Below are positions 16,698 to 28,200 of a stretch of DNA of 64,000 bases, piece after piece. The stretch is taken from the NCBI RefSeq assembly GCF_017583065.1, contig NZ_JAGEVL010000005.1:1-64000 (forward strand), in the 5' to 3' direction. The stretch is from Staphylococcus shinii. GTDB taxonomy: Bacteria; Bacillota; Bacilli; Staphylococcales; Staphylococcaceae. Numbering within the stretch: the stretch's first letter is position 1; each line of letters opens with the position of its first letter. The translations under genes and the position numbers were made by a program. The notes below the pieces were generated by a model. The model made no database searches. It was not told where the DNA came from and saw only the letters and a list, made by a program, of their open reading frames with translations.

Positions 16698-18266
16698 TTA
16701 CTTGTTCTTATAAAAATTTTGTTCATTACTTGCTTTATCTATCCAAAAATCAGCATTGGGAACTTCTTCGTTTGTAGGACGATATACAGCTAATCTACCG
16801 GAACCTTTTTCTTTTTTCTGCTTTTCAAAATCCTTTAGAGCGTGAAAAGCAGGCTTGAATAGAATCCATATAGCTATGATATTTAACCATGCCATCAAAC
16901 CGACACCTAAGTCTCCCATATCCCAAGCAGCATCTGCTGTTTTTAAAGTTCCAAATGCAGTTGCAATAATTAACATACAACGAGTTAAAGTGATAAAAAA
17001 ATTTGATTTTTTAGATGTCATTTTCCGAGTTAGATATGCCATATTTGTTTCAGAAATGTATGAGTATGCCAAAATTGTAGTAAATGCAAAGAAAAATAAA
17101 GCAATAGCTATAAAGTATGAGCCAAAGCCAGCAAAATTAGGATCAAAATGGTAGTCAGAGCCTTGAAATGCTTTATCAATACCAGATTGAACATACATTG
17201 CTGTACCCGAATAATCTTTTGAGCCATCTGCATTCTGTACATAAATACCATTATCCTCTATTAAATTTGGGGATCCGTGAATATTTTTGGTACCATCTGT
17301 TGTGTTAAAAGTACCTGACATTAAAATAATTAATGCAGTTGCGGTGCAAACAAATAGTGTATCTATGTATGCAGAGAATGCTTGGACAAGTCCTTGTTTA
17401 GCTGGATGAGATACTTCAGCTGCCGCAGCTGCATGAGGGCCTGTGCCTTGCCCAGCTTCATTAGAATAAAGCCCTCTTTTTACCCCAATTTCAATCATTG
17501 CTCCGACTATACCACCAAATGTTGATTGTAGCCCCAGTGCAGATTTAAATATAAGTGCAAACAATGCTGGCACTTCTCCTAAATTCAGGCAAATAATTAA
17601 AATAGCTAACAAAATATACGCAATAGCCATAAATGGGACCACTGCCGTAGCCATACTAGCAATGCGTTTAATACCACCAAATATTATAAGCGCAAGAAGT
17701 ATGATTAGAAAAATTGTTACAATCCATTTTGGAATATTAAAAGCACTATGCAAAGAAGTTGCAATTGCATTGGATTGAACACCTGGCATTAAAAAACCTA
17801 TAGATATTACTGTAATACCGGCAAATACTAGCGCGAATATTTTACCAAATTTGCCACCTATACCTTTCTCTATATAGAAAGCAGGACCACCTCTGTATTC
17901 TCCGTTTTCCTTCTGTTTATAGATTTGACCTAGTGTGGATTCTACAAACGCTGTGCTAGCGCCAATTAATGCAGTAACCCACATCCAAAATACTGCACCA
18001 GGTCCACCTATAAAAATTGCTGCAGAAACACCGACAATATTCCCAGTACCAACTCTGCCAGCAAGAGATAGGGATATGGCTTGAAAGCTAGAAATACCTT
18101 GTGGTGATTTTTCCCCTTTAAATAATAAGCGAATCATTTCTTTAAATTGCCTGATTTGTGCAAAACGAGACATGATTGAAAATAGTAATCCAGTAATTAA
18201 TAATCCAAAGACGAGCGGTGGACTCCAAATGATTTTATCTAAAAAACTAATGATCTCTGAAAGCAA
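16698..18266 (-). CDS. Sodium:alanine symporter family protein (AgcS)
   Basis: The 522-residue protein has 10-11 membrane segments and AgcS family motifs: SLAGRVGTGNIVGVSAAIFI near residue 68 and NEAGQGTGPHAAAAAEVSHP near residue 270. It imports alanine (or glycine) with sodium. A 60-residue periplasm-facing loop (NTTDGTKNIHGSPN..., near 325-380) is present. The start is TTG (18266-18264) with AGGAGAAT 8 nt upstream. The gene stands alone, with a cre-like site about 35 bp upstream. Confidence 0.9.
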   Translation of the reverse strand: MLSEIISFLDKIIWSPPLVFGLLITGLLFSIMSRFAQIRQFKEMIRLLFKGEKSPQGISSFQAISLSLAGRVGTGNIVGVSAAIFIGGPGAVFWMWVTALIGASTAFVESTLGQIYKQKENGEYRGGPAFYIEKGIGGKFGKIFALVFAGITVISIGFLMPGVQSNAIATSLHSAFNIPKWIVTIFLIILLALIIFGGIKRIASMATAVVPFMAIAYILLAILIICLNLGEVPALFALIFKSALGLQSTFGGIVGAMIEIGVKRGLYSNEAGQGTGPHAAAAAEVSHPAKQGLVQAFSAYIDTLFVCTATALIILMSGTFNTTDGTKNIHGSPNLIEDNGIYVQNADGSKDYSGTAMYVQSGIDKAFQGSDYHFDPNFAGFGSYFIAIALFFFAFTTILAYSYISETNMAYLTRKMTSKKSNFFITLTRCMLIIATAFGTLKTADAAWDMGDLGVGLMAWLNIIAIWILFKPAFHALKDFEKQKKEKGSGRLAVYRPTNEEVPNADFWIDKASNEQNFYKNK

Positions 18267-18300
18267 AATAATTCTCCTAACATAATGAATTTACACTAAT

Positions 18301-18316
18301 TTGTAAGCGTTTCCAC
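18301..18316 (-). promoter_or_regulatory. cre-like site upstream of the alanine symporter gene
   Basis: TTGTAAGCGTTTCCAC matches the cre consensus at 14 of 16 positions, with the conserved AAGCG core intact. It lies 35-50 bp before the symporter start, suggesting carbon catabolite control of amino-acid uptake. Confidence 0.45.
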
Positions 18317-18510
18317 CGATTCTACACTTTTGAAAAATCTTAGCAAGTCTACATATTAAATTGCTAATCGTTTAATTCATTAAATTATTAAAATCATTTT
18401 CAAATGTTTATAAAAACAAAAAGAATAATGATATGGTATAAATGAATTTGAAAATTGTGTAAGTGCTTTGTTTTTAAGTTTTTTAATTATTTAAATATAG
18501 GAGTATAAGT

Positions 18511-19251
18511 ATGGATATATTTATAATACTTAGTTTGTTGGCGATATTTTTAGGGGGGCTAGTAAGAACATATTTTGGTTTTGGAGAAGCACTCATAAGT
18601 ATGCCGTTACTAGCACTGATAGGTTTAGAAACACATACAACAATATCTCTAGTCGGTTTAGCAGGCTTATTTGTAGCAAGTTTAAATATATTTTCTGATT
18701 ATAGAAGTATAAAATATAGTGTTTTATTTATTATGTTAGCAGGTAGTTTAGTTGGTATACCTATAGGTATTTGGATTTTAAGATATTTTAATACTGATAT
18801 TGTGCAAATAATGTTAGGCGGGTTTTTAATTATTTATGGTACATATGCATTAAGTAAGTATTTTTTTCTAAATAATCGTATACGAATTGTATTAAAATCT
18901 AATATATGGTCTGGCATTACAGGTGTTGTTTCTGGAACCTTAGGTAGTCTATATAACTCTCATGGTGTTCCAGTTGTGATTTACGGGACTCTATCAAGTT
19001 GGCATATCAAAGATTTCAGAAGTACAATTCAAGCACACTTTTTCTTAACGGCAATATTTGTAGTTATGGGGCAAGGGTTTGGCGGTATATGGACAGAACA
19101 AACGATTCCTTTATTTTTATTATCATTACCTTGTTTAATTATTTCAGTGATAATAGGTAAATATTTATCTAAGTTAACGTCTTATAATCATTTTGAAAAA
19201 TGGCTGTATCTATTTATCATCATATTGGGAGTGTTAATATTAATAACTTAA
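18511..19251 (+). CDS. TauE/SafE-family anion (sulfite/sulfonate) exporter
   Basis: The 246-residue protein has about eight membrane segments and two related halves, with TauE/SafE-type motifs GGLVRTYFGFGEALISMPLL (residues 12-31) and GVVSGTLGSLYNSHGVPVV in the second half. The family transports sulfite, sulfonates or organic anions. A TAGGAG site precedes the ATG. No sulfur-metabolism gene is adjacent, so the substrate is open. Confidence 0.85.
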   Translation: MDIFIILSLLAIFLGGLVRTYFGFGEALISMPLLALIGLETHTTISLVGLAGLFVASLNIFSDYRSIKYSVLFIMLAGSLVGIPIGIWILRYFNTDIVQIMLGGFLIIYGTYALSKYFFLNNRIRIVLKSNIWSGITGVVSGTLGSLYNSHGVPVVIYGTLSSWHIKDFRSTIQAHFFLTAIFVVMGQGFGGIWTEQTIPLFLLSLPCLIISVIIGKYLSKLTSYNHFEKWLYLFIIILGVLILIT

Positions 19252-19321
19252 AAAATTACAAAGTATGATGCTTTTTATTATTAATATTGATAGTTACTTG
19301 GTCCATTATTGTATCATAATA

Positions 19322-19376
19322 AATAAAATCGCTTTAAACTACTACTTTACGATAAGCACTTTAAAACGATTTTATT
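19322..19376. terminator. Bidirectional terminator
   Basis: A 10-bp perfect outer stem AATAAAATCG / CGATTTTATT and an inner TTTAAA pair form a long hairpin between convergent genes. Confidence 0.75.
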
Positions 19377-19392
19377 ATAACAACTTAAATCA

Positions 19393-19815
19393 TTATTTAA
19401 GTTTATTTGAGTTAGCATTTATTCTTTTATTTAAAAGTACAAAGAATAAAATAAAGGCGATAGAAATCATGATGTGTCCTAAACCTGCGATACCTGCTAT
19501 TGCTGGGCTAACACTAAAACCTTTGATTGTCGCAATACCATTAATATATTGCATTGCTACTGTTACTAAAATACCTAAGTGGAATATATAGAAAAAGCTA
19601 TTAAATAACTTACTATTTTTAGTTAATTTCAATTGATATTCAATTACCATAAATATTAAGAACATAATTGTACCTAAAACGAGTAAGTGTGTATGTGTAA
19701 CATTTAATTGAGAATAACCACTAAAATTTTCGCCTTTAGACATTTCACGGTAAAAAAGGCCACTCAACATACCTAATAGCGTATAGAATGCTGAACTAAA
19801 CATTAATTTTTTCAT
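19393..19815 (-). CDS. DUF2871 family small membrane protein
   Basis: The 140-residue protein has four predicted membrane helices. A conserved-looking NVTHTHLLVLGTIMF segment (residues 38-52) contains two histidines spaced H-x-H, next to a helix start. GLGHIMISIAF near residue 112 adds a third membrane histidine. The pattern resembles heme- or metal-binding helices of oxidase-related membrane proteins, but this is inference; the family has no assigned function known to me. The start is behind GGAGGTCG. A direct repeat similar to the HssR heme-response box lies about 43 bp upstream, which would fit a heme-linked role. Confidence 0.8.
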   Translation of the reverse strand: MKKLMFSSAFYTLLGMLSGLFYREMSKGENFSGYSQLNVTHTHLLVLGTIMFLIFMVIEYQLKLTKNSKLFNSFFYIFHLGILVTVAMQYINGIATIKGFSVSPAIAGIAGLGHIMISIAFILFFVLLNKRINANSNKLK

Positions 19816-19857
19816 TTTTCGACCTCCAATTTGTTAATAACTGTAATATAACTGGCT

Positions 19858-19877
19858 TATATGAACTCTATATGAAC
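19858..19877 (-). promoter_or_regulatory. HssR-like direct repeat GTTCATATA-N2-GTTCATATA
   Basis: On the minus strand two perfect 9-bp direct repeats separated by GA lie about 43 bp upstream of the DUF2871 start. The box bound by the heme-sensing response regulator HssR before S. aureus hrtAB is, as I recall, GTTCATATT-N2-GTTCATATT, so each half differs by one base. A possible -10 (TATATT) follows about 10 bp downstream. Confidence 0.5.
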
Positions 19878-20163
19878 AAAGATAAAAAATATTAAGTCCA
19901 TATATTTGCTGTATGCAGTTATTAAAAGACAGGAAACAAAGAAAAGGAATTGTGTCTCAACTATATTATTAATATTAGAAGTTGTTTCAATGGTTCTATA
20001 ATTAATGATTATTTTCAGAAAGTCTTTAAAATCTATAAGAGTTTGTATCGAATGATGGTTATGAAATATACGGCGTTACTTCATAATTATGAAGTGAAGA
20101 GGGATAATGTGATTAGTAAAATGTGAAGTTCATTATTACCTCCATTTATCAGATAAAGATGTA
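19878..20163. other. Intergenic stretch, no gene seen
   Basis: AT-rich DNA between the DUF2871 promoter and the panE terminator. A weak CodY-like match (TATTTTCAGAAAGTC near 20009, 12 of 15) was noted but is not convincing. No open frame of interest. Confidence 0.4.
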
Positions 20164-20210
20164 GCCTAAGCAATCAATTAATGTAAATTGATTGCTTAGG
20201 CTTATTTTAA
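20164..20210. terminator. Long perfect hairpin downstream of panE
   Basis: A 16-bp perfect stem GCCTAAGCAATCAATT (20164-20179) pairs with 20186-20201 around a 6-nt loop. It follows the leftward panE gene. The T-tract is short on both strands, so efficiency is uncertain. Confidence 0.65.
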
Positions 20211-20224
20211 AAGTTAACAGTGTT

Positions 20225-21085
20225 TTAATGTTTTTGTTGTGCCAGTAAAAGAGGGTAAATTGTATCAAGTATAGGCGTTTTTAAATTGTGCAATCGCGCT
20301 TTGTTGTATAAAAAACCTTGAATGCCTTCAATTTCTAGTGGTTTATCTTCTATAATATCGTAGTACATACTCGTACCCATTTCGCTAGGATAACCTTCAT
20401 AAATTGTCATAATTTCAGTTACGATTTTTTCTTCAAATATTACATTTTCAAATTTAGCAATTTCTGTACCTTCGCGTAATAAATTCTCACATAGATTTTT
20501 AATACCTGGGACAGTTAATACAGAAGCGGTAGAACGGCTCAAAGCAGTCACACTATTGATAGCTAAGTTCACAAGCAGTTTATACCAAATGGCTGCTTCT
20601 ATATCATCAGTTAATTGAATTTCTAGCGGCGTATTTTCCAACTTTTTGCATAGTGCTTGTGTTTGAGGTGTATCCTTCAAAATTAATTTATGATCACGAA
20701 AATGAGTCACTTTATCCTTTTCTTTTTGCCCACTAATATACACAACAGCTTGATAAACGAATGGATGTGTAAACTCTGATAATTGGCCATGACCATTTTG
20801 AGCTAAAATAATCATAGTATCTTGATGTAACAAGTGGTCTAATTTACTTAATACTTTTGACAGTTGGGGTATTTTTACTGCAATAAATATAACATCAAAT
20901 TTCTCATGACAATCATTTAAAGCAGTTACTGTTAATTGATGGGGATTAGTTGAATCTCCATCTACAAAGAAATTAAGTGTTTGCTCACGACGACCCAATA
21001 ATTTTAAGTTTGGTTGATTATGTTGGAGATCATATGCGATTGTACTGCCTACTGCGCCAGGACCAATAATAGCGAAATTGCTCAT
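20225..21085 (-). CDS. panE: 2-dehydropantoate 2-reductase (ketopantoate reductase)
   Basis: The 286-residue protein begins with the Rossmann motif AIIGPGAVGSTIAYDL and contains the family's AQNGHGQL segment and the KLLVNLAINSVTAL motif with the catalytic lysine. It reduces ketopantoate to pantoate in pantothenate synthesis. It is divergent from panBC, as in other staphylococci, which supports the assignment over a generic ApbA paralog. Confidence 0.85.
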   Translation of the reverse strand: MSNFAIIGPGAVGSTIAYDLQHNQPNLKLLGRREQTLNFFVDGDSTNPHQLTVTALNDCHEKFDVIFIAVKIPQLSKVLSKLDHLLHQDTMIILAQNGHGQLSEFTHPFVYQAVVYISGQKEKDKVTHFRDHKLILKDTPQTQALCKKLENTPLEIQLTDDIEAAIWYKLLVNLAINSVTALSRSTASVLTVPGIKNLCENLLREGTEIAKFENVIFEEKIVTEIMTIYEGYPSEMGTSMYYDIIEDKPLEIEGIQGFLYNKARLHNLKTPILDTIYPLLLAQQKH

Positions 21086-21166
21086 GTTATTTATTTCCTT
21101 TTCTAAAAAGTTTAGTTAGTATATGTATAACAATACAAATATATCAAATTGTGGAGTTGATTTTAA

Positions 21167-22824
<1,658 letters not shown>

Positions 22825-23072
22825 TTAGCTCAATATAACCGATGAGCTTAATGCATTTTATTAGAAATTAATCTTATCGTAATATACATTTTACATTTCG
22901 ACAGTGTTGTTTTATCATATGCTATGAGAGATATATATCGAGAAGCATTTTTGTGATAGTAAGAAAGTATTATAGGGTATGAATATATTAGGAACAGAAT
23001 AACTGGTATCTTATAAACTAAAAAATATTATAAATTGCTATTAAAAAGTGATGATTGAAAGGTGGAAAAATA
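22825..23072. other. Intergenic stretch where panD would be expected
   Basis: A short hairpin (AGCTCA/TGAGCT, 22827-22848) follows panC and may be a weak terminator. The rest is AT-rich with no trace of the PanD motif (GSIT-type cleavage site) in any frame. The mqo promoter must lie here. Confidence 0.4.
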
Positions 23073-24560
23073 ATGAGTGAATCAAACTCTAAAGACGTTA
23101 TTTTAATTGGCGCGGGTGTTTTAAGTACAACATTCGGGACAATGTTAAAAGAACTTGCACCAGATTGGAATATTAAACTTTTTGAAAGACTCGACAAACC
23201 TGCTATAGAAAGTTCAAATGAACGTCATAATGCTGGTACTGGACATGCCGCACTATGTGAATTAAATTACACAGTTGAACAAAAAGATGGCTCAATAGAC
23301 GTAGAAAAAGCGAAAGAAATAAATGAACAATTTGAGATTTCGAAACAATTTTGGTCTCATTTAGTAAAAAGTAAACAAATCGCAAATCCACAAGAATTTA
23401 TTCGCCCTTTACCACACATTAGCTTTGTGCAAGGCGATAAAAACGTAAATTTCTTGAAAAGACGTTATGAAGCATTATCTCCATTATCCATGTTTAAAGG
23501 CATTGAATACACTGAAGACCACGAAAAATTAAGAGAGTGGATGCCATTGATGATGGAAGGTCGTGACCCAAATGAAATAGTTGCGGCTAGTAAAATTGAT
23601 GAAGGTACAGATGTTAACTTCGGTGAGCTTACTAGAAAAATGGCTAAAAACTTAAGCGAACATGAAAATGCACAGCTTTTCTATAAACATGAAGTTCAAG
23701 ACTTTAGCCGTCGTAAAGATGGTAAGTGGGAAGTTAAAATTAAAGACTTAAAAACTAAAAAAGTAGAACATCATATTACAGATTATCTATTTATCGGTGC
23801 CGGTGGTGCAGCAATCCCTTTATTACAAAAAACTGGAATTCCAGAAAGCAAACACTTAGGTGGTTTCCCAATTACAGGAGAATTCTTAGTATGTAATAAT
23901 CCTGAAATTGTAGATAAACATGAAGTAAAAGCTTATGGTAAAGAACCAGAAGGTACACCGCCAATGACTGTACCTCACTTAGACAGACGTTATATTCAAG
24001 ACGAAAATTCATTATTATTCGGACCATTTGCAGCTATCGGTCCAAAATTCTTGAAAAATGGTTCTAACTTGGATTTATTCAAATCAATTAATCCAAGTAA
24101 TGTGATTACGATGTTATCTGCCGCTGCTAAGAATTTTCCATTAATTAAATATTCAATTCAAGAAGTATTAGCGAAAAAAGAAGATCGAATGAAAGAATTA
24201 CGTCGATTTGTGCCTGATGCTAAAGAAGAAGATTGGGATATCTTACAAGCTGGTAAACGTGTTCAAGTTATTAAAGATACTAAAGAACATGGTAGAGGAT
24301 TTATTCAATTTGGTACAGAAGTTGTTAATTCTAAAGACCATTCTGTCATCGCATTATTAGGAGAATCACCAGGTGCTTCAACATCAGTATCTGTTGCATT
24401 AGAAGTAATTGAACGAAACTTCCCTGGTCAGCTTAAACAATGGGAACCAAAACTTAAAGAAATGATTCCATCTTATGGTAAATCATTAATTGAAGACTAT
24501 GCGTTATTGAAACAAGTCCGTCAAGCTAACGACACAGAACTTCAATTAAATAATAAATAA
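23073..24560 (+). CDS. mqo: Malate:quinone oxidoreductase
   Basis: The protein begins with an FAD-binding motif (DVILIGAGVLSTTFG) and matches the Mqo family throughout, with NERHNAGTGHAALCELNYT, ASKIDEGTDVNFGELTRKM, LGGFPITGEFLVC and ALLGESPGASTSVSVALE. It oxidises malate to oxaloacetate at the membrane and passes electrons to quinone. The frame is open from TTG 23055, but the AAAGGTGG ribosome binding site (23058-23065) sets the start at ATG 23073, giving 495 residues. Confidence 0.93.
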   Translation: MSESNSKDVILIGAGVLSTTFGTMLKELAPDWNIKLFERLDKPAIESSNERHNAGTGHAALCELNYTVEQKDGSIDVEKAKEINEQFEISKQFWSHLVKSKQIANPQEFIRPLPHISFVQGDKNVNFLKRRYEALSPLSMFKGIEYTEDHEKLREWMPLMMEGRDPNEIVAASKIDEGTDVNFGELTRKMAKNLSEHENAQLFYKHEVQDFSRRKDGKWEVKIKDLKTKKVEHHITDYLFIGAGGAAIPLLQKTGIPESKHLGGFPITGEFLVCNNPEIVDKHEVKAYGKEPEGTPPMTVPHLDRRYIQDENSLLFGPFAAIGPKFLKNGSNLDLFKSINPSNVITMLSAAAKNFPLIKYSIQEVLAKKEDRMKELRRFVPDAKEEDWDILQAGKRVQVIKDTKEHGRGFIQFGTEVVNSKDHSVIALLGESPGASTSVSVALEVIERNFPGQLKQWEPKLKEMIPSYGKSLIEDYALLKQVRQANDTELQLNNK

Positions 24561-24574
24561 TACAATTACTTTTA

Positions 24575-24606
24575 CCTCGAGACACGTTTGTGTTTCGAGG
24601 TTTTTT
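24575..24606 (+). terminator. Rho-independent terminator of mqo
   Basis: An 11-bp stem with one G-U pair (CCTCGAGACAC / GTGTTTCGAGG) around GTTT is followed by TTTTTT. Confidence 0.92.
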
Positions 24607-25242
24607 GTGTTGAGAAAACCTTCTATAGTAAATGTCTGTTTTTAAAAATAAGATTTTTGAAAACATTATAAATATCATAATTCATCAAAACATTATTTGG
24701 CGATTTATTGAAGTAATGAAAAATATTAATTGCTATAATTATTTTAATTTTTCAACTATTGTAAAACGACTTTACATTGCGTACCATTGAAAATATAATT
24801 AATATTGGCTCGCATTACTCATGAAAAAAATAATTAAATGTAAAAAGCCTTTTATAGGGATAACTTCTTTAGATACCATGGTTAATAATTGAAATTAAGG
24901 CTGTTTATGAATAGGGAAACTTTGCTGTCTTGTCCTTATATATGTTGTAAATAGCATCTATATTTCAAACTATTTGTATTTATAGCCACATTTAAAATTT
25001 CAACAAGTTAAGACTACACTTAAAATACTTCAAGTTTAAAAAACAATACGATTTAAATAACGATATCAAAAAGAATCTTTCTGTCCTTCGTTATTTAATT
25101 GTGCGTTATAAAAAAATGAAATACAATCAAATGCGCGCGTTTGATTGTATTAATTATGTAAAGCATTATAAAAAACTCTTGCATTTATTTTTAAATTGAG
25201 TAATATTGAGTTGTGAAAAAGTATATTTGAGGTGGGAAAATT
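24607..25242 (+). promoter_or_regulatory. Long upstream region of the Bap-like gene with two hairpins and a promoter
   Basis: No gene is seen in these 636 bases. Near the 3' end lie two inverted repeats: TAAATAACGA / TCGTTATTTA (25054-25063 with 25088-25097) and ATACAATCAAA-TGCGCGCG-TTTGATTGTAT (25121-25150). A promoter TTGCAT (25179-25184) - 16 bp - TAATAT (25201-25206) follows, then GAGGTGGG before the ATG. Length and structure suggest complex control of the adhesin. Confidence 0.6.
25121..25150. promoter_or_regulatory. Inverted repeat with GCGCGC core upstream of the adhesin promoter
   Basis: Perfect 11-bp arms flank the loop TGCGCGCG about 28 bp upstream of the -35 box. The GC-only core is very unusual in this AT-rich intergenic DNA. 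It could be an operator or a terminator-like structure blocking upstream transcription. Confidence 0.5.
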
Positions 25243-28200
25243 ATGAAAAATAGACAAGGTTTTTTGCCTAATAGACTGAATAAATACTCTATTAGGAAAT
25301 TTACAGTTGGGACTGCATCGTTATTAATCGGAGCTACTTTAGTTATGGGGGTAGGTAATGAAGCTCAAGCGGATGAATTAGACTCAATAACTAGTGATAA
25401 TGCTAGTACCAAAGATAAAGGTGAAGCTTTAGATATAAATGATATTAAAAGTGTAGAGGAAAATAATTCTACAGAAGAAAAAACAGAAGAAGTGGAAAGT
25501 GAAAGTAAAGATACACTAACACAAGAAAAAACTGAAAATTCCAAAAACGAATCAGAGGAATCGACAGTAAATGAGAACAGTGATAATCAAATAGAAAATG
25601 AAAAATCTGAAACAGAAGAAGTAACTAGTGAAAAACCTGAAACAGAAGAAACGAATACTGAACAAAAAGACAGTGACCATACTAATACAGTTGAAGATCA
25701 AACATCATCTTCGGATTACTCAGAACCTGAAACAGTAAATGATAAAGATGCAACAAAAGAAAATAGTAATGAGGAAGTAAATAAAAGTAATCTACCATCT
25801 AAGACTGAAAGACCATCAACAGAAATTGCTAAAAAAACAAATTCAGTAAAAACAGAAAAACCACTTAATAAGAATTCTGATAGTGAGAAAGCATCAAAAA
25901 CAAAGCAACCACAGAAAGATAACAATAAACAAGTTACAAAATCACAAAAGACAGATGTTAAAAACGATAAAATAGAAACTTCTGGAAGTTCAACATCTGC
26001 GTCTAAAGTTGATAAGTCGAAGGCAATAACTATAAAAGACAAGAAAAAAACTGAAAATACTAAATCAAAATTAGAAGCAAAATTAGCAACAACTAAAGAC
26101 AAAAAATCTACCGTTGAATCTTTTTTAAATAGCCAGTTATCGGAAACTGAAACAAAAGCTATCATGGACAATACAGATATTAATTATGAGACTGCTACGG
26201 ATGAAGAAATTAACACTGAAATTTTAAAAGCTTCAATTATCGAACTTGTTAATAATCAAGAAAGTGTAACAACACTTGCTACACCAACACGTACAATGTT
26301 TAGAGCGATGGCTACACCGACAGCGCTAGCTGCAGCAGTAGATCAAAGTGAAGAAGTAGAAAAATCATTAGGTTATTTAGATAATTATACGTTTGCATCA
26401 TTAATATTTGATCCAGGTTCACTAGATAACCAAACAACACTAAACAGCAATGTTATTCCGTTCGATATCCATAGTTATATGTCAGGATCCAACTCTGGTG
26501 ATAGATATAAAATTGACTTGAAATTAGACCCAATTATAGCTAAACATGTCACAAAAATAACGGTAAATCCAGCAGGTAGAAGTAAACCAGTTGAATTTAT
26601 TAGATTAACTGATGAAAATGGAAAAGTTACTAATACATGGGAAGTAAACTTTATTAGAGCTAATGATGGTTTATTTGGTGGAGCGGAAATTTTATCACAA
26701 TATACAGCAACAAACGGTAAAATTGAACTTGATGATACAGTAGCGAATATTTTAAAAAACGCTGGTAGTTTAGATAATAATAAATTAAATTATCAAATGT
26801 TTGTACGCGACTCGACAGGAAATAGAATCGTACGTACATCTGAAAGTAGTGGTTATTTCTTAACAAGTACAGATGGTGATTTAGTCGGATTAGAAAAAGC
26901 AGTATCAAGTGAGAACAGTAATACATTTAAAGCGAGTAGTGGATCAGCTGCTTACGACGATGCTCCTGGAGAGTATGGCGGATTTATTATTGATCAACAA
27001 ATAATGAAAAATGGTATATTTTCTTACAGCAAAACAAGAAGTAATCAATGGTCATACCATTATCAAATAGATAAAGATTTATTACCATATATCGAAAGTG
27101 TAGAATTGCATAAGTATGATTATCAAGGTTTAGGTGGTTTTGATAAAACATATCATGAAGCTGATAAAGTTGCAGATTTAACTTTAGATGCAATAGGAAA
27201 TGGTTCAATTACTAGTGATAATTTAAATAAACTTATTGAATTTAACAACCTTTTACCTGAAACTGTAGGTGTTAGAATAGTAATTAAATTAAACCAAAGT
27301 GTAAATAATATTTTAACTAAGGATGCAGAATATGATGCACAGGGCAACTTAATTAGAGAAACTACTAAACAAAAAGAAGATTTTACATTTGCAGGTTATT
27401 TAACTGATAGTAAAGGGTCACTTATCAATAATACTTTAGGTACATCGACTTTAGCCTTACAAGATTATGATAAAGACGGATTGTTAGATAGATACGAGCG
27501 TCAAGTATCACTTTCTAATCCTGAAAACAATGACACAGACGGAGACGGTAAAAATGATGGGGATGAAGTCATCAACTATAAAACTTCTCCATTAGTTGAT
27601 AAACCTGAAGCAGCTGATATTACTAATAAAGATACAGTTGTAACTGGTTCAGTTCCATTAAAAGAAGGTGCCGCATCACAAACAGCTAAAGTTATAGATG
27701 CAAATGGTAAAGTGATTGGAACATCAACAGTCAATTCTGATGGCAGATTCTCTGTTTCAATCCCTCAATCGCCTGAAGGTACATATACAATTGCAATAGA
27801 TTCGCCTAACTATGAAAATGATGAAGTTAGTACATTTAACATTATTGATATTTCTAAAGTGCCTACACCATCAATTAATCCAGTTGACGATAACGATACA
27901 GAAATACAAGTCAATGGAACAGCAGGTGCGACTGTCACAGTTCGGGATAATAATAATAATGAAATTGGCTCAGTTCAAATACCTAGTGATGGTTCAGCAG
28001 CAACTATCGTACTAAACCAGCCCTTAACAGCTGGTACAGTTTTAACAGCAACAGCTAGTAAAGATGGAAAAACAAGTGAAATTTCAGACCAAATTACAGT
28101 TACAGATGAAACAGCGCCAGATGCGCCAGTGATTGATCCAATAACAAGTAATGATAAACAAGTTACAGGTACAGCTGAACCTAATTCATCAGTAACAGTT

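Noticed and set aside
19265-19591. 108-codon plus-strand frame opposite the DUF2871 gene
   Set aside because: It runs through a bidirectional terminator and antisense to a better-supported gene with a proper ribosome binding site.
22960-22985. GGGTAT before mqo as a SigB promoter
   Set aside because: No GTTT-type -35 box lies 12-15 bp upstream.
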